From an uncultured Bulleidia sp. (lineage in GTDB: Bacteria; Bacillota_I; Bacilli_A; Erysipelotrichales; Erysipelotrichaceae): a stretch of DNA of 64,000 nt. The notes beneath the pieces were generated by a model. It did not search any database. It was not told where the DNA came from and saw nothing but the letters and a program-made list of their open reading frames with translations. Where the stretch lies: positions 56,794-120,793 of the forward strand of contig CAKVIS010000001.1 of the NCBI GenBank assembly GCA_934754415.1, in the 5' to 3' direction. A program made the translations under genes and the position numbers. Positions within the stretch are counted from its first letter, which is position 1. Each line of letters starts with the position of its first letter. Shown here piece by piece: positions 31,659-41,667 of the stretch.

Positions 31659-34600
31659 ATGAGTACAGAAAACAAAAAGGTTTTCGAAGCGATGGATGGT
31701 AACACAGCTACTGCGCATAGTGCTTATGCATTTACAGAAGTTGCTGGCATCTATCCTATCACACCATCATCTCCGATGGCTGAACACGTAGACGACTGGG
31801 CAACCGCTGGTCGCAAAAACATTTTCGGAGATAAAGTAAAAGTGGTTGAAATGCAATCTGAAGGAGGCGCAGCTGGTGCAGTCCATGGTGCTCTTCAGGC
31901 AGGTTCTTTAGCTACAACATTTACAGCATCTCAGGGATTATTATTAATGATTCCAAACCTTTACAAGTTAAAGGGTGAAATGCTGCCAGGTGTATTACAC
32001 GTAGCAGCAAGATCTTTAGCTACACATACACTTTCTATCTTTGGTGATCATCAGGACGTATATGCATGCCGTCAGACAGGCATGGTTATGATGTGTTCTC
32101 ATTCCGTACAGGACTGTATGGATATGGCTGGTGTAGCACACTTAATTGCTATTGATGGTTCCGTTCCTGTAATGCATTTCTTCGATGGTTTCCGTACATC
32201 TCACGAAATCGATAAGATCGAAGTTATGGATTACGATTTCTTAAAGAGCTTATTACCAGTTGAAAAGCTGGAAGCTTTCCGTAAACATGCATTAAACCCA
32301 CATGGAAATGCAGTAACACGTGGTGGATCTCAGAACGATGATATCTACTTCCAGGCTGCTGAAGCACAGAATGAACACTATGCTAAGGTAACTGAAATTG
32401 CTGCTAAGTACATGAAGGCTGTAAGCGAACACACAGGACGTAACTATGCACCATTTACATATGTTGGTGCTCCAGATGCTGAAAGAGTTATCGTAGCTAT
32501 GGGTTCTGTAACAGATACAATCACAGAAACAATCAACACACTCGTTAAACGTGGTGAAAAAGTTGGCTTAATCAAGGTTTATCTGTATCGTCCATTCTCT
32601 CAGAAATATCTGGAAGATGTATTACCAGCTACAGTTAAGAAGATTGCTGTTCTTGACCGTGCTAAGGAAGTTGGTACACGTGAGCCATTATTCTTAGATG
32701 TTTGCTATGCATTACGTAAGCATAAGGATCTTGTTATTGTTGGTGGTCGTTATGGTCTGTCTTCCAAGGATACTAACCCATCTGACATTAACGGTGTATT
32801 TGAAGAACTCAAGAAGGATGAACCTAAGGAAGAGTTCACAATCGGTATTACAGATGATGTAACTCATTTATCTCTGGAACCAGTAGATATTCATGTAGAT
32901 GCTGATTACACATCCTGCTTATTCTATGGTCTTGGATCTGATGGTACAGTAGGTGCCAACAAGTCTACAGTTAAGATCATTGGTAACAATACAGACCTGT
33001 ATTCTCAGGCATATTTCGCATATGACTCCAAGAAAGCCGGTGGTGTTACAAGATCTCACTTAAGATTTGGCAAGAGCCCAATTCATTCTCCATACTATAT
33101 CGATAAAGCAGATTTCATTTCCTGCTCTCTTGAATCCTATGCATTTAAGTTCGATATGGTACGTGATCTGAAAGATGGCGGAACATTCTTACTGAATACA
33201 ACAATGTCTGCAGAAGAAGTTGAAAAAAGACTTCCAAACAGAATGTTAAAGGGATTAGCTGATCATCACGCTAAGTTCTATATCATCAACGCTAACAAGT
33301 TAGCTGCTGAAACTCACATGGGTCGTCATACAAACACAATCCTGCAGAGTGCATTCTTCAAGCTGAATGAACAGATTATGCCATATTCCAAGGCAGTTGA
33401 ACTGATGAAGGATTCTGCTAAGAAGACATATGCTCGTAAGGGTGAAGATGTTGTTAACAACAACTGTGCAGCTATCGATAAGGGTTCTGAAGGACTTGTT
33501 GAAGTAACTGTTAAACCTGAATGGAGCAACCTGCCTGTTAAGGCTCAGCTGTTCGAATTAACAGGTGACGATCACTTCGATACAAACGTTCAGGTTATCA
33601 ACTCTTTAGGTGGAGAAGATATGAAAGTATCTGACTTCATGAAAGCTGATGTTATTGATGGTTCTATTCCTGAAAACGTTGCATTCAAAGAAAAGAGAAA
33701 TATTGCTGCTACAGTTCCAAGCTGGGATGCAAGCAAGTGTGTAGAATGTGGTCAGTGTGCATTTGCATGTCCACATGCTACAATCCGTCCATTCTTATTA
33801 ACACCTGAAGAAGCTGCTCAGGGTGAAGCAGTTGCTAAAGAATGTGGTGTTGAATGGGCTGTTAAAGAACCAACACCTGTTTATAAGGGAGCTAAGGAAG
33901 CTGGTCTTGTTTACAGAATTCAGCTGTCTCCTATGAACTGTGTAGGTTGTGGTGTCTGCTTGAACGTATGTCCAACTAAGGCATTATCCGCAGTAGATAT
34001 CGTTGATGCACAGGGTGCTGAACCTCTTGCTGATTACCTCTACAAGGGAACAGAATACAAGCCTGAATATGGCAATCCATCTACAGTTGCTGGTGTATCT
34101 CTGATGATGCCATACTTTGAAGTATCTGGATGCTGCCCAGGATGTGGTGAAGCTCCATACTACAGATTAGCTTCTCAGTTATTCGGTAAAGATATGCTTG
34201 TTGCAAACGCAACAGGATGTTCTATGATTTACTGCTCTGCTACTCCAAGTACACCATTCGTTGTTGATAAAGACGGTAACGGTGTTGCATGGGCTAACTC
34301 CTTATTCGAAGATAACGCTGAATATGGATTTGGTATGGCAGTATCTCAGTCCTATAAGTCTGCTAAGATCTTAAAGATCATGGAAGACAACATGGATAAA
34401 GTTGAACCTGCATTAGCTGAAGATTTCAAGACATACATCGCTGCTGGTGACGATCGTGATAAGCAGAGAGCTGTTGTTGATTCTTTAGTTAAGAATGTAG
34501 AATCCAGTGCAAATGCTGATGTTAAGACATTACTTGAAATGAAGAGAGATCTTGTTTCCAAGTCTGTATGGATCATCGGTGGTGACGGATGGTCTTACGA

Positions 34601-35204
34601 TATCGGTTACGGTGGATTAGACCACGTTATGGCTAACAACCTGAACGTTAACGTTCTTGTATTGGATACTGAAGTATATTCCAACACTGGTGGACAGTCT
34701 TCCAAGTCTTCTCAGCGTGCTTCTATCGCTAAGTTCGCAGCTGGTGGTAAGGCAATGTCCAAGAAGGATCTTGGCCAGATCGTTATGGAATATGGTCATT
34801 GCTATGTAGCATCTGTATCTATGGGTGCTAACCAGGCTCAGACTATCAAAGCATTCAAGGAAGCTGAATCTTATGAAGGACCATCTCTGATTATTGCTTA
34901 CTGCCCATGTGCAGAACAGGGTATCAAGGGTGGACTTGTCAATGCTCCACGTGTTCAGAAGAATGCTGTTGAATGTGGTTATGTAACTCTGTATCGTTAT
35001 GATCCAAGACTTGAAAAACCATTAACAATCGATTCTAAAGAACCTAACTGGGATAAGTTCCATGACTTCTTAATGAACGAAGCTCGTTACTTCAACCTGC
35101 CTAAGTTAAAGGGTGCTGAAGTAGCTGAAGCAGCATTTGCTAAGACAAAGGCTGACGCTCAGAGACGTTATACAAAGCTTGTTAAGAAAGCTAACGATCA
35201 ATAA
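31659..35204 (+). CDS. nifJ: Pyruvate:ferredoxin (flavodoxin) oxidoreductase
   Basis: This is the full-length, single-chain enzyme that oxidises pyruvate to acetyl-CoA and CO2 and reduces ferredoxin. The start at ATG 31659 has a strong AGGAGG; an in-frame ATG at 31605 lacks one. The 1,181 residues show the N-terminal TPP-domain GITPSSPMAEHVDDW-like segment (YPITPSSPMAEHVDDW). Two 4Fe-4S motifs follow, CVECGQCAFACPH (near 693) and CVGCGVCLNVCPTK (near 761), then proximal cluster/TPP GCCPGCGEAP and ATGCSMIY. GGDGWSYDIGYGG lies near 974 and SNTGGQSSKSS follows. It indicates an anaerobic fermenter. Codon use is strongly biased, as in highly expressed genes. Confidence 0.98.
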   Translation: MSTENKKVFEAMDGNTATAHSAYAFTEVAGIYPITPSSPMAEHVDDWATAGRKNIFGDKVKVVEMQSEGGAAGAVHGALQAGSLATTFTASQGLLLMIPNLYKLKGEMLPGVLHVAARSLATHTLSIFGDHQDVYACRQTGMVMMCSHSVQDCMDMAGVAHLIAIDGSVPVMHFFDGFRTSHEIDKIEVMDYDFLKSLLPVEKLEAFRKHALNPHGNAVTRGGSQNDDIYFQAAEAQNEHYAKVTEIAAKYMKAVSEHTGRNYAPFTYVGAPDAERVIVAMGSVTDTITETINTLVKRGEKVGLIKVYLYRPFSQKYLEDVLPATVKKIAVLDRAKEVGTREPLFLDVCYALRKHKDLVIVGGRYGLSSKDTNPSDINGVFEELKKDEPKEEFTIGITDDVTHLSLEPVDIHVDADYTSCLFYGLGSDGTVGANKSTVKIIGNNTDLYSQAYFAYDSKKAGGVTRSHLRFGKSPIHSPYYIDKADFISCSLESYAFKFDMVRDLKDGGTFLLNTTMSAEEVEKRLPNRMLKGLADHHAKFYIINANKLAAETHMGRHTNTILQSAFFKLNEQIMPYSKAVELMKDSAKKTYARKGEDVVNNNCAAIDKGSEGLVEVTVKPEWSNLPVKAQLFELTGDDHFDTNVQVINSLGGEDMKVSDFMKADVIDGSIPENVAFKEKRNIAATVPSWDASKCVECGQCAFACPHATIRPFLLTPEEAAQGEAVAKECGVEWAVKEPTPVYKGAKEAGLVYRIQLSPMNCVGCGVCLNVCPTKALSAVDIVDAQGAEPLADYLYKGTEYKPEYGNPSTVAGVSLMMPYFEVSGCCPGCGEAPYYRLASQLFGKDMLVANATGCSMIYCSATPSTPFVVDKDGNGVAWANSLFEDNAEYGFGMAVSQSYKSAKILKIMEDNMDKVEPALAEDFKTYIAAGDDRDKQRAVVDSLVKNVESSANADVKTLLEMKRDLVSKSVWIIGGDGWSYDIGYGGLDHVMANNLNVNVLVLDTEVYSNTGGQSSKSSQRASIAKFAAGGKAMSKKDLGQIVMEYGHCYVASVSMGANQAQTIKAFKEAESYEGPSLIIAYCPCAEQGIKGGLVNAPRVQKNAVECGYVTLYRYDPRLEKPLTIDSKEPNWDKFHDFLMNEARYFNLPKLKGAEVAEAAFAKTKADAQRRYTKLVKKANDQ

Positions 35205-35215
35205 GATCAAATCTT

Positions 35216-35246
35216 AAGACGAAAGGGAAACCTTTCGTCTTTTTTC
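35216..35246 (+). terminator. Strong terminator after nifJ
   Basis: AAGACGAAAGG (35216-35226) and CCTTTCGTCTT (35231-35241) form an 11-bp stem with a GAAA tetraloop, followed by a T run. Confidence 0.95.
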
Positions 35247-35277
35247 TATTTGTAATATAATTGATACGGGTGATGAC

Positions 35278-36300
35278 ATGAAGATTCTTCTTTATTTTGA
35301 AAACGAAGATTTTATAAAGATTTCTGGCGTAGGCAGAGCTTTTGAACATCAGAAAAGAGCTCTTACTTCACAGGGTATTACATATACTACGGATCCATGG
35401 GATGAGGAGTATGATATTCTGCATATCAATACGTATACAGGTTCCAGTGAAGCTGTAATCAAAAGCGCAAGAGAAAAAGGAAAAAAAGTGATATATCACG
35501 CACATTCTACAAAGGAAGATTTTCAAAACAGTTTTATTTTTTCCAATGCGATTGCTCCTTTTTATAATTCCAGGCTTGTATCTTTATATGCTAAAGCGGA
35601 TTCTATTATCACACCTACTCCATACTCCAAAAAACTTTTGAAAGGGTACGGTCTGAAACAGCCAATCCATGCTGTTTCCAACGGTGTCATGCTGGAAAAA
35701 TATGCCTATGATGAAGAAAAAGTAAAAGCCTTCAGAAAGTATTTTTCATTGAAAGAAGGAGATAAAGTAGTCATTGGCGTTGGTCTTCTGTTTAAGCGCA
35801 AAGGACTTCTTGATTTTATTGAAGTTGCCAGACAATTACCTCAGTACAAATTTATCTGGTTTGGTGATATAAATCATCTTGTGGTGACTAAAGATATTCT
35901 GGATGCGATTCATGAAGCACCATATAATGTCTATTTTCCAGGATATGTAAAAGGACCGATTATTGAGGGCGCCTATTCTGATGCCAGCTGTTTTTTCTTT
36001 CCAAGTTATGAAGAAACAGAAGGTATTGTAGTTCTGGAAGCATTAGCTTCACGATGTCCTATGTTACTCAGAGACATCGGCGCCTATTCTCCTTGGTTAC
36101 AACATGGTGTAAATACCTATATGGGATGTACAAATGAAGAGTTTGTTTCTTTGTTAAAAGGAATTGTGGAAAAAGATCTACCTGATCTTACTGAACAGGG
36201 ATATCAGGTAGCTAAAGAGAGAAATATAGAGAACATTGGTAGACAACTGAAAAAAGTATACGAGGCTGTATTACAGAGAAATGATACAGATAATTTATGA
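35278..36300 (+). CDS. GT4 glycosyltransferase, glycolipid type (LafB-like)
   Basis: The 340-residue GT-B enzyme has the GT4 donor-binding signature SYEETEGIVVLEALASRCPM (the E-x7-E pattern) and a VSNGVMLEKY hinge. It resembles the second-step glycosyltransferases that extend glucosyl-diacylglycerol. Together with the downstream flippase-like protein and the glucosyltransferase at 37423 it forms a glycolipid cluster that probably makes the lipid anchor of lipoteichoic acid or a free membrane glycolipid. The stop overlaps the next start (ATGA). The start has GGGTGATG upstream. The specific sugar is not predictable. Confidence 0.85.
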   Translation: MKILLYFENEDFIKISGVGRAFEHQKRALTSQGITYTTDPWDEEYDILHINTYTGSSEAVIKSAREKGKKVIYHAHSTKEDFQNSFIFSNAIAPFYNSRLVSLYAKADSIITPTPYSKKLLKGYGLKQPIHAVSNGVMLEKYAYDEEKVKAFRKYFSLKEGDKVVIGVGLLFKRKGLLDFIEVARQLPQYKFIWFGDINHLVVTKDILDAIHEAPYNVYFPGYVKGPIIEGAYSDASCFFFPSYEETEGIVVLEALASRCPMLLRDIGAYSPWLQHGVNTYMGCTNEEFVSLLKGIVEKDLPDLTEQGYQVAKERNIENIGRQLKKVYEAVLQRNDTDNL

Positions 36301-37421
36301 AAACTAAACTAAAAAAGCTGTTCAGGAATCCTGTATTTAATATAGGGCTTATAGGAGCTTTAACAGGATTGGTTCTGTGGCTGACATTAAAAGATAATGG
36401 ATATCAGGTAATACATATGCTGGTGCATGCAAATAAGCTTGTACTTGTTTGTATTGCGCTTTTCATGTTGCTGGAAAGATGGATCCATGCCTATGGACTG
36501 AAGTTGCAATGTAACATTTCTACTCCTGGATATACACATTTTCAGGGATTTATTAACAGTTATACAGCTGCACTTTTCAATAATATTACACCTGGTGCTT
36601 CCGGAGGACAGTTTGTACAGCTGTTTATCTTCCGAAAACAGGGGGTAGCTGTACCTAATGCCATAGGTGTATTATGGCTTGATTTTATAATATATCAGAC
36701 AGTCATGGCTATCTTTGTACTGTTTTTACTTATCTTCAAGTTTATGTATTTTTATACTAAATATTCACAGTTGTTCTTTGTTGTTATTATTGGTTTTTTT
36801 GTTAACAGTGCAGTGATTTTATTTTTGATTGCTCTTGTGAAATTCCCATGGTTTTACAGGTGGTTAACAACTACAGGTATTTCTATTGGTGCTAAACTTC
36901 ATTTCATCAAAGATAAGGAAAAAACAAAAGCTATGATTGATGATCAGCTGAGTAAGTTTGACAGAGAAGTAATCGTTTTACAACATAACAGAAAGATGAT
37001 TTTTATTGTTGGTATCAGTATTGTTTTAAGATTATTGATTTATTACAGTGTTCCATCTCTTGCTGCAGTAGCTCTTGGATTAAAGATGACACCAGATTTA
37101 TGGTTTAATATGCTGGCATTATGCAGTTTTGTGTCTATGATTAATGCTTTTGTACCATCTCCGGGATCCAGTGGGGGAACTGAAGCTACATTCATTCTGA
37201 TGTTTTCAACTTTATTTACCAGTGTGCAGGCCAGAAGTATTATGCTGATCTGGAGACTGTTTACCTTTTATTTTCAGACAATTGTTGGTGCATTGATGTT
37301 TATGTATGGAAGGGCATGTCCTGAGCATATCGCAGATACGATTCAAAGTATGCCTATCCAAGAGATGGTAAGTAATGATAAAATAAATAACGAAAGTCTT
37401 AAAGAAATTAAGGAGGGATGA
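36297..37421 (+). CDS. Flippase-like / LPG-synthase TM domain protein (YbhN/UPF0104 type)
   Basis: The 374-residue integral membrane protein has about eight helices. The conserved NNITPGASGGQFVQLF motif and the late FVPSPGSSGGTEATF motif are hallmarks of the lysylphosphatidylglycerol-synthase transmembrane family without its catalytic domain. Such proteins are proposed flippases or membrane anchors for glycolipid synthesis. Placement between two glycolipid glycosyltransferases with four-base and one-base junctions makes a role in moving or organising glycolipids likely. Confidence 0.87.
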   Translation: MKTKLKKLFRNPVFNIGLIGALTGLVLWLTLKDNGYQVIHMLVHANKLVLVCIALFMLLERWIHAYGLKLQCNISTPGYTHFQGFINSYTAALFNNITPGASGGQFVQLFIFRKQGVAVPNAIGVLWLDFIIYQTVMAIFVLFLLIFKFMYFYTKYSQLFFVVIIGFFVNSAVILFLIALVKFPWFYRWLTTTGISIGAKLHFIKDKEKTKAMIDDQLSKFDREVIVLQHNRKMIFIVGISIVLRLLIYYSVPSLAAVALGLKMTPDLWFNMLALCSFVSMINAFVPSPGSSGGTEATFILMFSTLFTSVQARSIMLIWRLFTFYFQTIVGALMFMYGRACPEHIADTIQSMPIQEMVSNDKINNESLKEIKEG

Positions 37422-37422
37422 T

Positions 37423-39423
37423 ATGAAGATTGGGTTGTTCTCAGATACATATCCACCTGAAATCAATGGTGTTGCCAATAGCACATATATATTAAAAAAT
37501 GAACTTGAAAAACTTGGTCATGAAGTTTACGTCATAACTACAAATTCTGAAGGAAAAGTAGATACACACTGGGAAGAAGATGGAAAAGTCTTGCGTTTCA
37601 AGGGTACGGAATTAAAGTTCCTGTATGGCTATGTCATGACAAGTCCTTTTCATTTTAAAGCTTTACATGAAATAGAAAAATTACATCTGGATATTATTCA
37701 CGATCAGACAGAATTTGGCGTAGGTATTTTTGCACATATCTGTTCATCGCAGTTAAATATTCCATTAGTTTCTACATATCATACTACTTACGAAGATTAT
37801 ACCCATTACGTCAATTTTGTGAACTCCAGAAAAGTAGATGAATACGTGAAAAAGATTGTTGCCAAACTATCGAGATTGTATGGTAACAGCAGTGTTCGAG
37901 TCATTGCACCAAGTGAAAAGACGAAGATGATGCTGGAAAGATATAACATTCGTAAGGATATTAATGTCATCCCTACAGGTCTGGAACTGGAGATGTTCTC
38001 TCCTTCCTTAAAGAATGACGAAGAAGTCAGACAGATTAGAGAAAAATACGGATTTACCATGCAGGATACTGTTCTGATATCTCTTGGCAGACTGGCTGAG
38101 GAAAAATCCGTTGATATAGTAATTCGCGCTGTAAAAGCTGCAAAAGTTGCAGGACAAAACTGTAAACTGCTTCTTGTAGGTGGCGGACCGGATTTGAATA
38201 AACTGCAGGCTCTTGTAAAAGAAGAGGGATTAGAAGATACAGTTTCTTTTTCAGGACCAGTGCCTAAAGAAAAGGTTCCTATGTATTATCGTGCAGCAGA
38301 TGCTTTTATTTCCGCTTCGGTTACAGAAACACAGGGTATGACTTTTATTGAAGCTCTTGCCAGTGGATTACCTTTATTTGCAAGAAAAGATGAGGTTCTG
38401 GAAAATTTGATTAATCCGGATGAAACAGGCTGGTATTATGAAACAAATGAAGAGTTTATCGAACAGTTTAAAAAGTTCTTATCTCTGAGTAAAGAACAAA
38501 GACACACTATGTCTGAGAATGCCTGCCGTGTGGTGTCTAAATACAATGCAGAAGAATTTGCCAAACAAGTACTGGATGTCTATGCGAAAGCTCTGGAGCA
38601 ATATCATCATGGTATTGTTATAGATGATATTCAGGTAAAAGATTCCTATGTACAGTTATATCTTCTGAAAGAGAATAAAGATGAAGAACGTCTTCAGGTT
38701 ACACTGGATGATTATGCTTCACTTGGTTTAAGAAACGGCGGAACCATTACTCAGGAGATGGTGAATACGCTTCGCGAAAAAGAAGCAGGGGTACAGGCTT
38801 ATCAGGGATGTTTGAGAAAACTTGCTGCAAAAGACAGAACGCGTAAAGAAATGTATGATTATCTGACAAGAGAAACTACATGTTCCATTGAAACTATCAA
38901 TAAGATTATTGAAAAGCTGGAATCTCTTGGATACATCCAGGATGAAAGATACTGTAAAGCAGCAATACATTCTCTTGCGGCATCTTTACAGGGACCAAAT
39001 CGTATCATCAGAAGTCTGATGAAGAAAGGTATACCTGTAGAGATGATTGAAAAAGAACTGAGTGAAGAAGACAATGACTTTCTGGAGAATGCAAAGCAAT
39101 ATGCTCAAAAAGTATTAAACTCCTGCAAGAATGATTCTGTAAAGAAAACAAAGTATACTTTGCAGAATAAACTTGTTCAGCAGGGATATTCTGCTGAAGA
39201 TATACAACAGGTCTTACAGACAATGGATTTCTCTGATGCAGATGCGAATGAAATCGATAATCTGAAAAGATGTGTATATAAAGCCAAGCAAAGATATTCT
39301 AAAAGATATTCCGGTGTAGATCTGAGAAATCATATTTTCAGATACAGTTTATCTCAGGGATATAAGAGTGAAGATATTTATGCGGTCATAGATGAAATGG
39401 GGTTGAAAAAAGATGCTGATTAA
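37423..39423 (+). CDS. Fusion: GT4 diacylglycerol glucosyltransferase + RecX domain
   Basis: The 666-residue product has two unrelated parts. Residues 1 to about 395 are a GT4 glucosyltransferase closely patterned on LafA-type diacylglycerol glucosyltransferases: GLFSDTYPPEINGVANS, STYHTTYEDYTHYV, SLGRLAEEKSVD and a TETQGMTFIEALASGLP donor motif. Residues about 405-666 form a complete RecX domain: DEERLQVTLDDYASLGLR, LRKLAAKDRTRKEMYDYL, KLESLGYIQDERY and LMKKGIPVEMIEKEL, plus a further three-helix repeat set. RecX inhibits RecA filaments. No stop or internal ribosome binding site splits the two. The start has AAGGAGG; the end overlaps yhaM. Confidence 0.92.
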   Translation: MKIGLFSDTYPPEINGVANSTYILKNELEKLGHEVYVITTNSEGKVDTHWEEDGKVLRFKGTELKFLYGYVMTSPFHFKALHEIEKLHLDIIHDQTEFGVGIFAHICSSQLNIPLVSTYHTTYEDYTHYVNFVNSRKVDEYVKKIVAKLSRLYGNSSVRVIAPSEKTKMMLERYNIRKDINVIPTGLELEMFSPSLKNDEEVRQIREKYGFTMQDTVLISLGRLAEEKSVDIVIRAVKAAKVAGQNCKLLLVGGGPDLNKLQALVKEEGLEDTVSFSGPVPKEKVPMYYRAADAFISASVTETQGMTFIEALASGLPLFARKDEVLENLINPDETGWYYETNEEFIEQFKKFLSLSKEQRHTMSENACRVVSKYNAEEFAKQVLDVYAKALEQYHHGIVIDDIQVKDSYVQLYLLKENKDEERLQVTLDDYASLGLRNGGTITQEMVNTLREKEAGVQAYQGCLRKLAAKDRTRKEMYDYLTRETTCSIETINKIIEKLESLGYIQDERYCKAAIHSLAASLQGPNRIIRSLMKKGIPVEMIEKELSEEDNDFLENAKQYAQKVLNSCKNDSVKKTKYTLQNKLVQQGYSAEDIQQVLQTMDFSDADANEIDNLKRCVYKAKQRYSKRYSGVDLRNHIFRYSLSQGYKSEDIYAVIDEMGLKKDAD

Positions 39424-40348
39424 AGATTTTACACCAAATACAACATATGTTTTACCTTTATTGATAAAGGATGTGAAAAATGGTACTACCAATAAAGGAG
39501 CACCATACCTTTCTATGACACTGGCCGACAGTTCTGCTTCTATTGAAGCAAAGTTCTGGGATGTAAAACCACATGATGTGGAGGTATGTCAGACAGGTAA
39601 AGTCATACAGGTAACAGGAGACAGTCTGGATTATAAAGGTGTCTTACAGTTGAGGGTTAATAAAGTGGAATCTATGGATCAGAATTCCGTGGATCTGACA
39701 CAATTTGTGGCAAGCAGTTCCATTGATCTTGAAGAAAGAGAAAGCAGAGTGCAGTTTTTTATTGATGCAATTGAAAATGAAAAAATTAAAAAGCTGACTG
39801 TGGCATTGTTACAGAAGGTGGGAGATAAATATTATTCTTATCCTGCTGCAAGTAAAATTCATCATAATTTTCTTGGAGGGTTATCTGAACATTCTCTTGG
39901 AATGGCTAAATTATGCTGGATGATCTGCAAGCAGTATCCTCAGCTCAACAGAGATCTTCTGGTGGCCGGAGCATTGATACATGATGTAGGTAAAACAGTA
40001 GAAATGAGCGGGCCTGTGACCACAGAATATACTCTTGAAGGAAAGCTGGAAGGACATATCAGTATTGCTAATGGTATGTTAACAGAAGTGGCGGAATCTC
40101 TTGGTTTAGAAGGAACAGAGGAAGCAATTTTACTCCATCATATGATTCTTTCTCATCATGGTCATTATGAGTTTGGCTCTCCTGTATTACCATTGATTCA
40201 GGAAGCCGAAGTATTATCTCTTGTAGATAACATGGACGCCAGACTCAATACATTAAAGCAAGCTTTGGAACCTGTAAAACCTGGTGGATATACTTCCAAG
40301 CTGTTTGCACTGGAAAACAGAGCTTTTTATAAGCCTGTATTAAAATAA
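39413..40348 (+). CDS. yhaM: 3'-5' exoribonuclease YhaM family
   Basis: The 311-residue protein has an N-terminal OB-fold (residues about 10-95, with SMTLADSSASIEAKFWDVKP) and an HD phosphohydrolase domain (IHHNFLGGLSEHSLGMAK, ALIHDVGKT and LLHHMILSHHGHYEFG). This is the YhaM/CBF1 architecture, a 3'-5' exoribonuclease of Bacillota. The start ATG overlaps the end of the glycosyltransferase-RecX fusion by 11 bases. The peptide LPLLIKDVKNGTTNKG is typical of the family start. The last glycine-rich region GGYTSKLFALENRAFYKP closes the domain. Confidence 0.92.
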   Translation: MLIKDFTPNTTYVLPLLIKDVKNGTTNKGAPYLSMTLADSSASIEAKFWDVKPHDVEVCQTGKVIQVTGDSLDYKGVLQLRVNKVESMDQNSVDLTQFVASSSIDLEERESRVQFFIDAIENEKIKKLTVALLQKVGDKYYSYPAASKIHHNFLGGLSEHSLGMAKLCWMICKQYPQLNRDLLVAGALIHDVGKTVEMSGPVTTEYTLEGKLEGHISIANGMLTEVAESLGLEGTEEAILLHHMILSHHGHYEFGSPVLPLIQEAEVLSLVDNMDARLNTLKQALEPVKPGGYTSKLFALENRAFYKPVLK

Positions 40349-40358
40349 AGGTATGCTT

Positions 40359-41666
40359 ATGGATATTCAGTTAAGTATTGTGAAATGTGCTTCCTGTCTG
40401 TTAAAAAAGATGGGCAGAGGCGGATCTTTTCCCGGTACTCTTGGTATAAAGATGGACAAAGATTTTATCGCCAGATTTAAAATGCCAGAACATGTCATTC
40501 TTGTGACAGGTACCAATGGAAAAACGACCACTCAGAACCTGATTGCAGAATCTTTAAGGCAGGAAGGGCTGAAGGTAATTAATAATAAAAGAGGCGATAA
40601 CCTCAATGTAGGTATTGCCTCCCTGCTGGCAGCAAACAGTGATCTTTCCTATCATGTACAGGCAGATGTTGCAGTGATTGAAGTGGATGAATTAACTTTA
40701 TATCGACAATTTAAAAACCTGAGACCTACAGCACTTGTAGTAACGAATTTTTTCAGGGATCAGCTGGACAGAGCTGGAGAAATGGAAACAATTATCAGAA
40801 GAATCATGGAAGTAACCAAAGATTTTGAAGGTGATCTGATTCTGAATGCCAATGATCCAAATGTTTTACGTATTGGATACAATGCTGCCAAAGCAAATGT
40901 ACATTATTTCTCTGTAGACAGAAATGCTAAAAGTGTGGAAACTACAAATGAAGCAAGTGAAGGAAAATTCTGCCCGGTCTGTGGTAAACCATTGAAGTAT
41001 GCGTATTATCAATATTCTCATATTGGTAAGTTTTTGTGCCCGCATGACGGTTTTGGAAATGTACAAAGTGATGTTGAGGTGACTTCCATTGATTATGATC
41101 ATGGCACATTTCAGGCACAGGGAAGACAGTTTACTTCTTTTATCAATACAATTTATGCAGTATATAACTGTGCAGCGGTTATTACGGTTATGAAGCTGTT
41201 AGGGTGCAATTTTGACAGCGCAGATACTGTATTTAAAACTTTTGTATTAAAAGAAGGCAGAAATGAACTCTTTCACCTGAATCAGCCATGTATCTTAAAT
41301 CTTGCTAAAAACCCTACAGGTACCAATGAAGTTCTTAAGTATATAGTTGCTCAGCCCCATGAAAAAAATGTCATGATTATTCTGAATGATAATGATCAGG
41401 ATGGACATGATGTCAGCTGGATATGGGATGCACATTTTGAAAGATTGAATGTGCCTGAAGTCAAGAAGATAGTATGTTCCGGATTAAGGGCTTATGACAT
41501 TGCTTTAAGATTGAAATATGAAGGCATGGAAGACAGAATCGAAGTCTATCCGGGTGTGGAAGAAGCTGTCAGAAAACTAAATGCCTGCAATCTGGAAAGT
41601 TATATTATTTCCACATATACCGCACTGCATTCTACCAGAGCTATTTTAAAGAAAGAGGAGAAGTAG
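40359..41666 (+). CDS. murT: Lipid II isoglutaminyl synthase, Mur ligase subunit
   Basis: The 435-residue Mur-ligase-like protein (start ATG 40359, better spaced from AAGG than ATG 40353) has the P-loop VTGTNGKTTTQN near residue 53. It also has VAVIEVDE, a DUF1727 C-terminal domain and the zinc-ribbon insertion CPVCGKPLKY...FLCPHDG specific to MurT. With GatD it amidates D-glutamate in lipid II stem peptides using glutamine. GatD follows after one base, the standard arrangement. Cytoplasmic. Confidence 0.95.
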   Translation: MDIQLSIVKCASCLLKKMGRGGSFPGTLGIKMDKDFIARFKMPEHVILVTGTNGKTTTQNLIAESLRQEGLKVINNKRGDNLNVGIASLLAANSDLSYHVQADVAVIEVDELTLYRQFKNLRPTALVVTNFFRDQLDRAGEMETIIRRIMEVTKDFEGDLILNANDPNVLRIGYNAAKANVHYFSVDRNAKSVETTNEASEGKFCPVCGKPLKYAYYQYSHIGKFLCPHDGFGNVQSDVEVTSIDYDHGTFQAQGRQFTSFINTIYAVYNCAAVITVMKLLGCNFDSADTVFKTFVLKEGRNELFHLNQPCILNLAKNPTGTNEVLKYIVAQPHEKNVMIILNDNDQDGHDVSWIWDAHFERLNVPEVKKIVCSGLRAYDIALRLKYEGMEDRIEVYPGVEEAVRKLNACNLESYIISTYTALHSTRAILKKEEK

Positions 41667-41667
41667 T

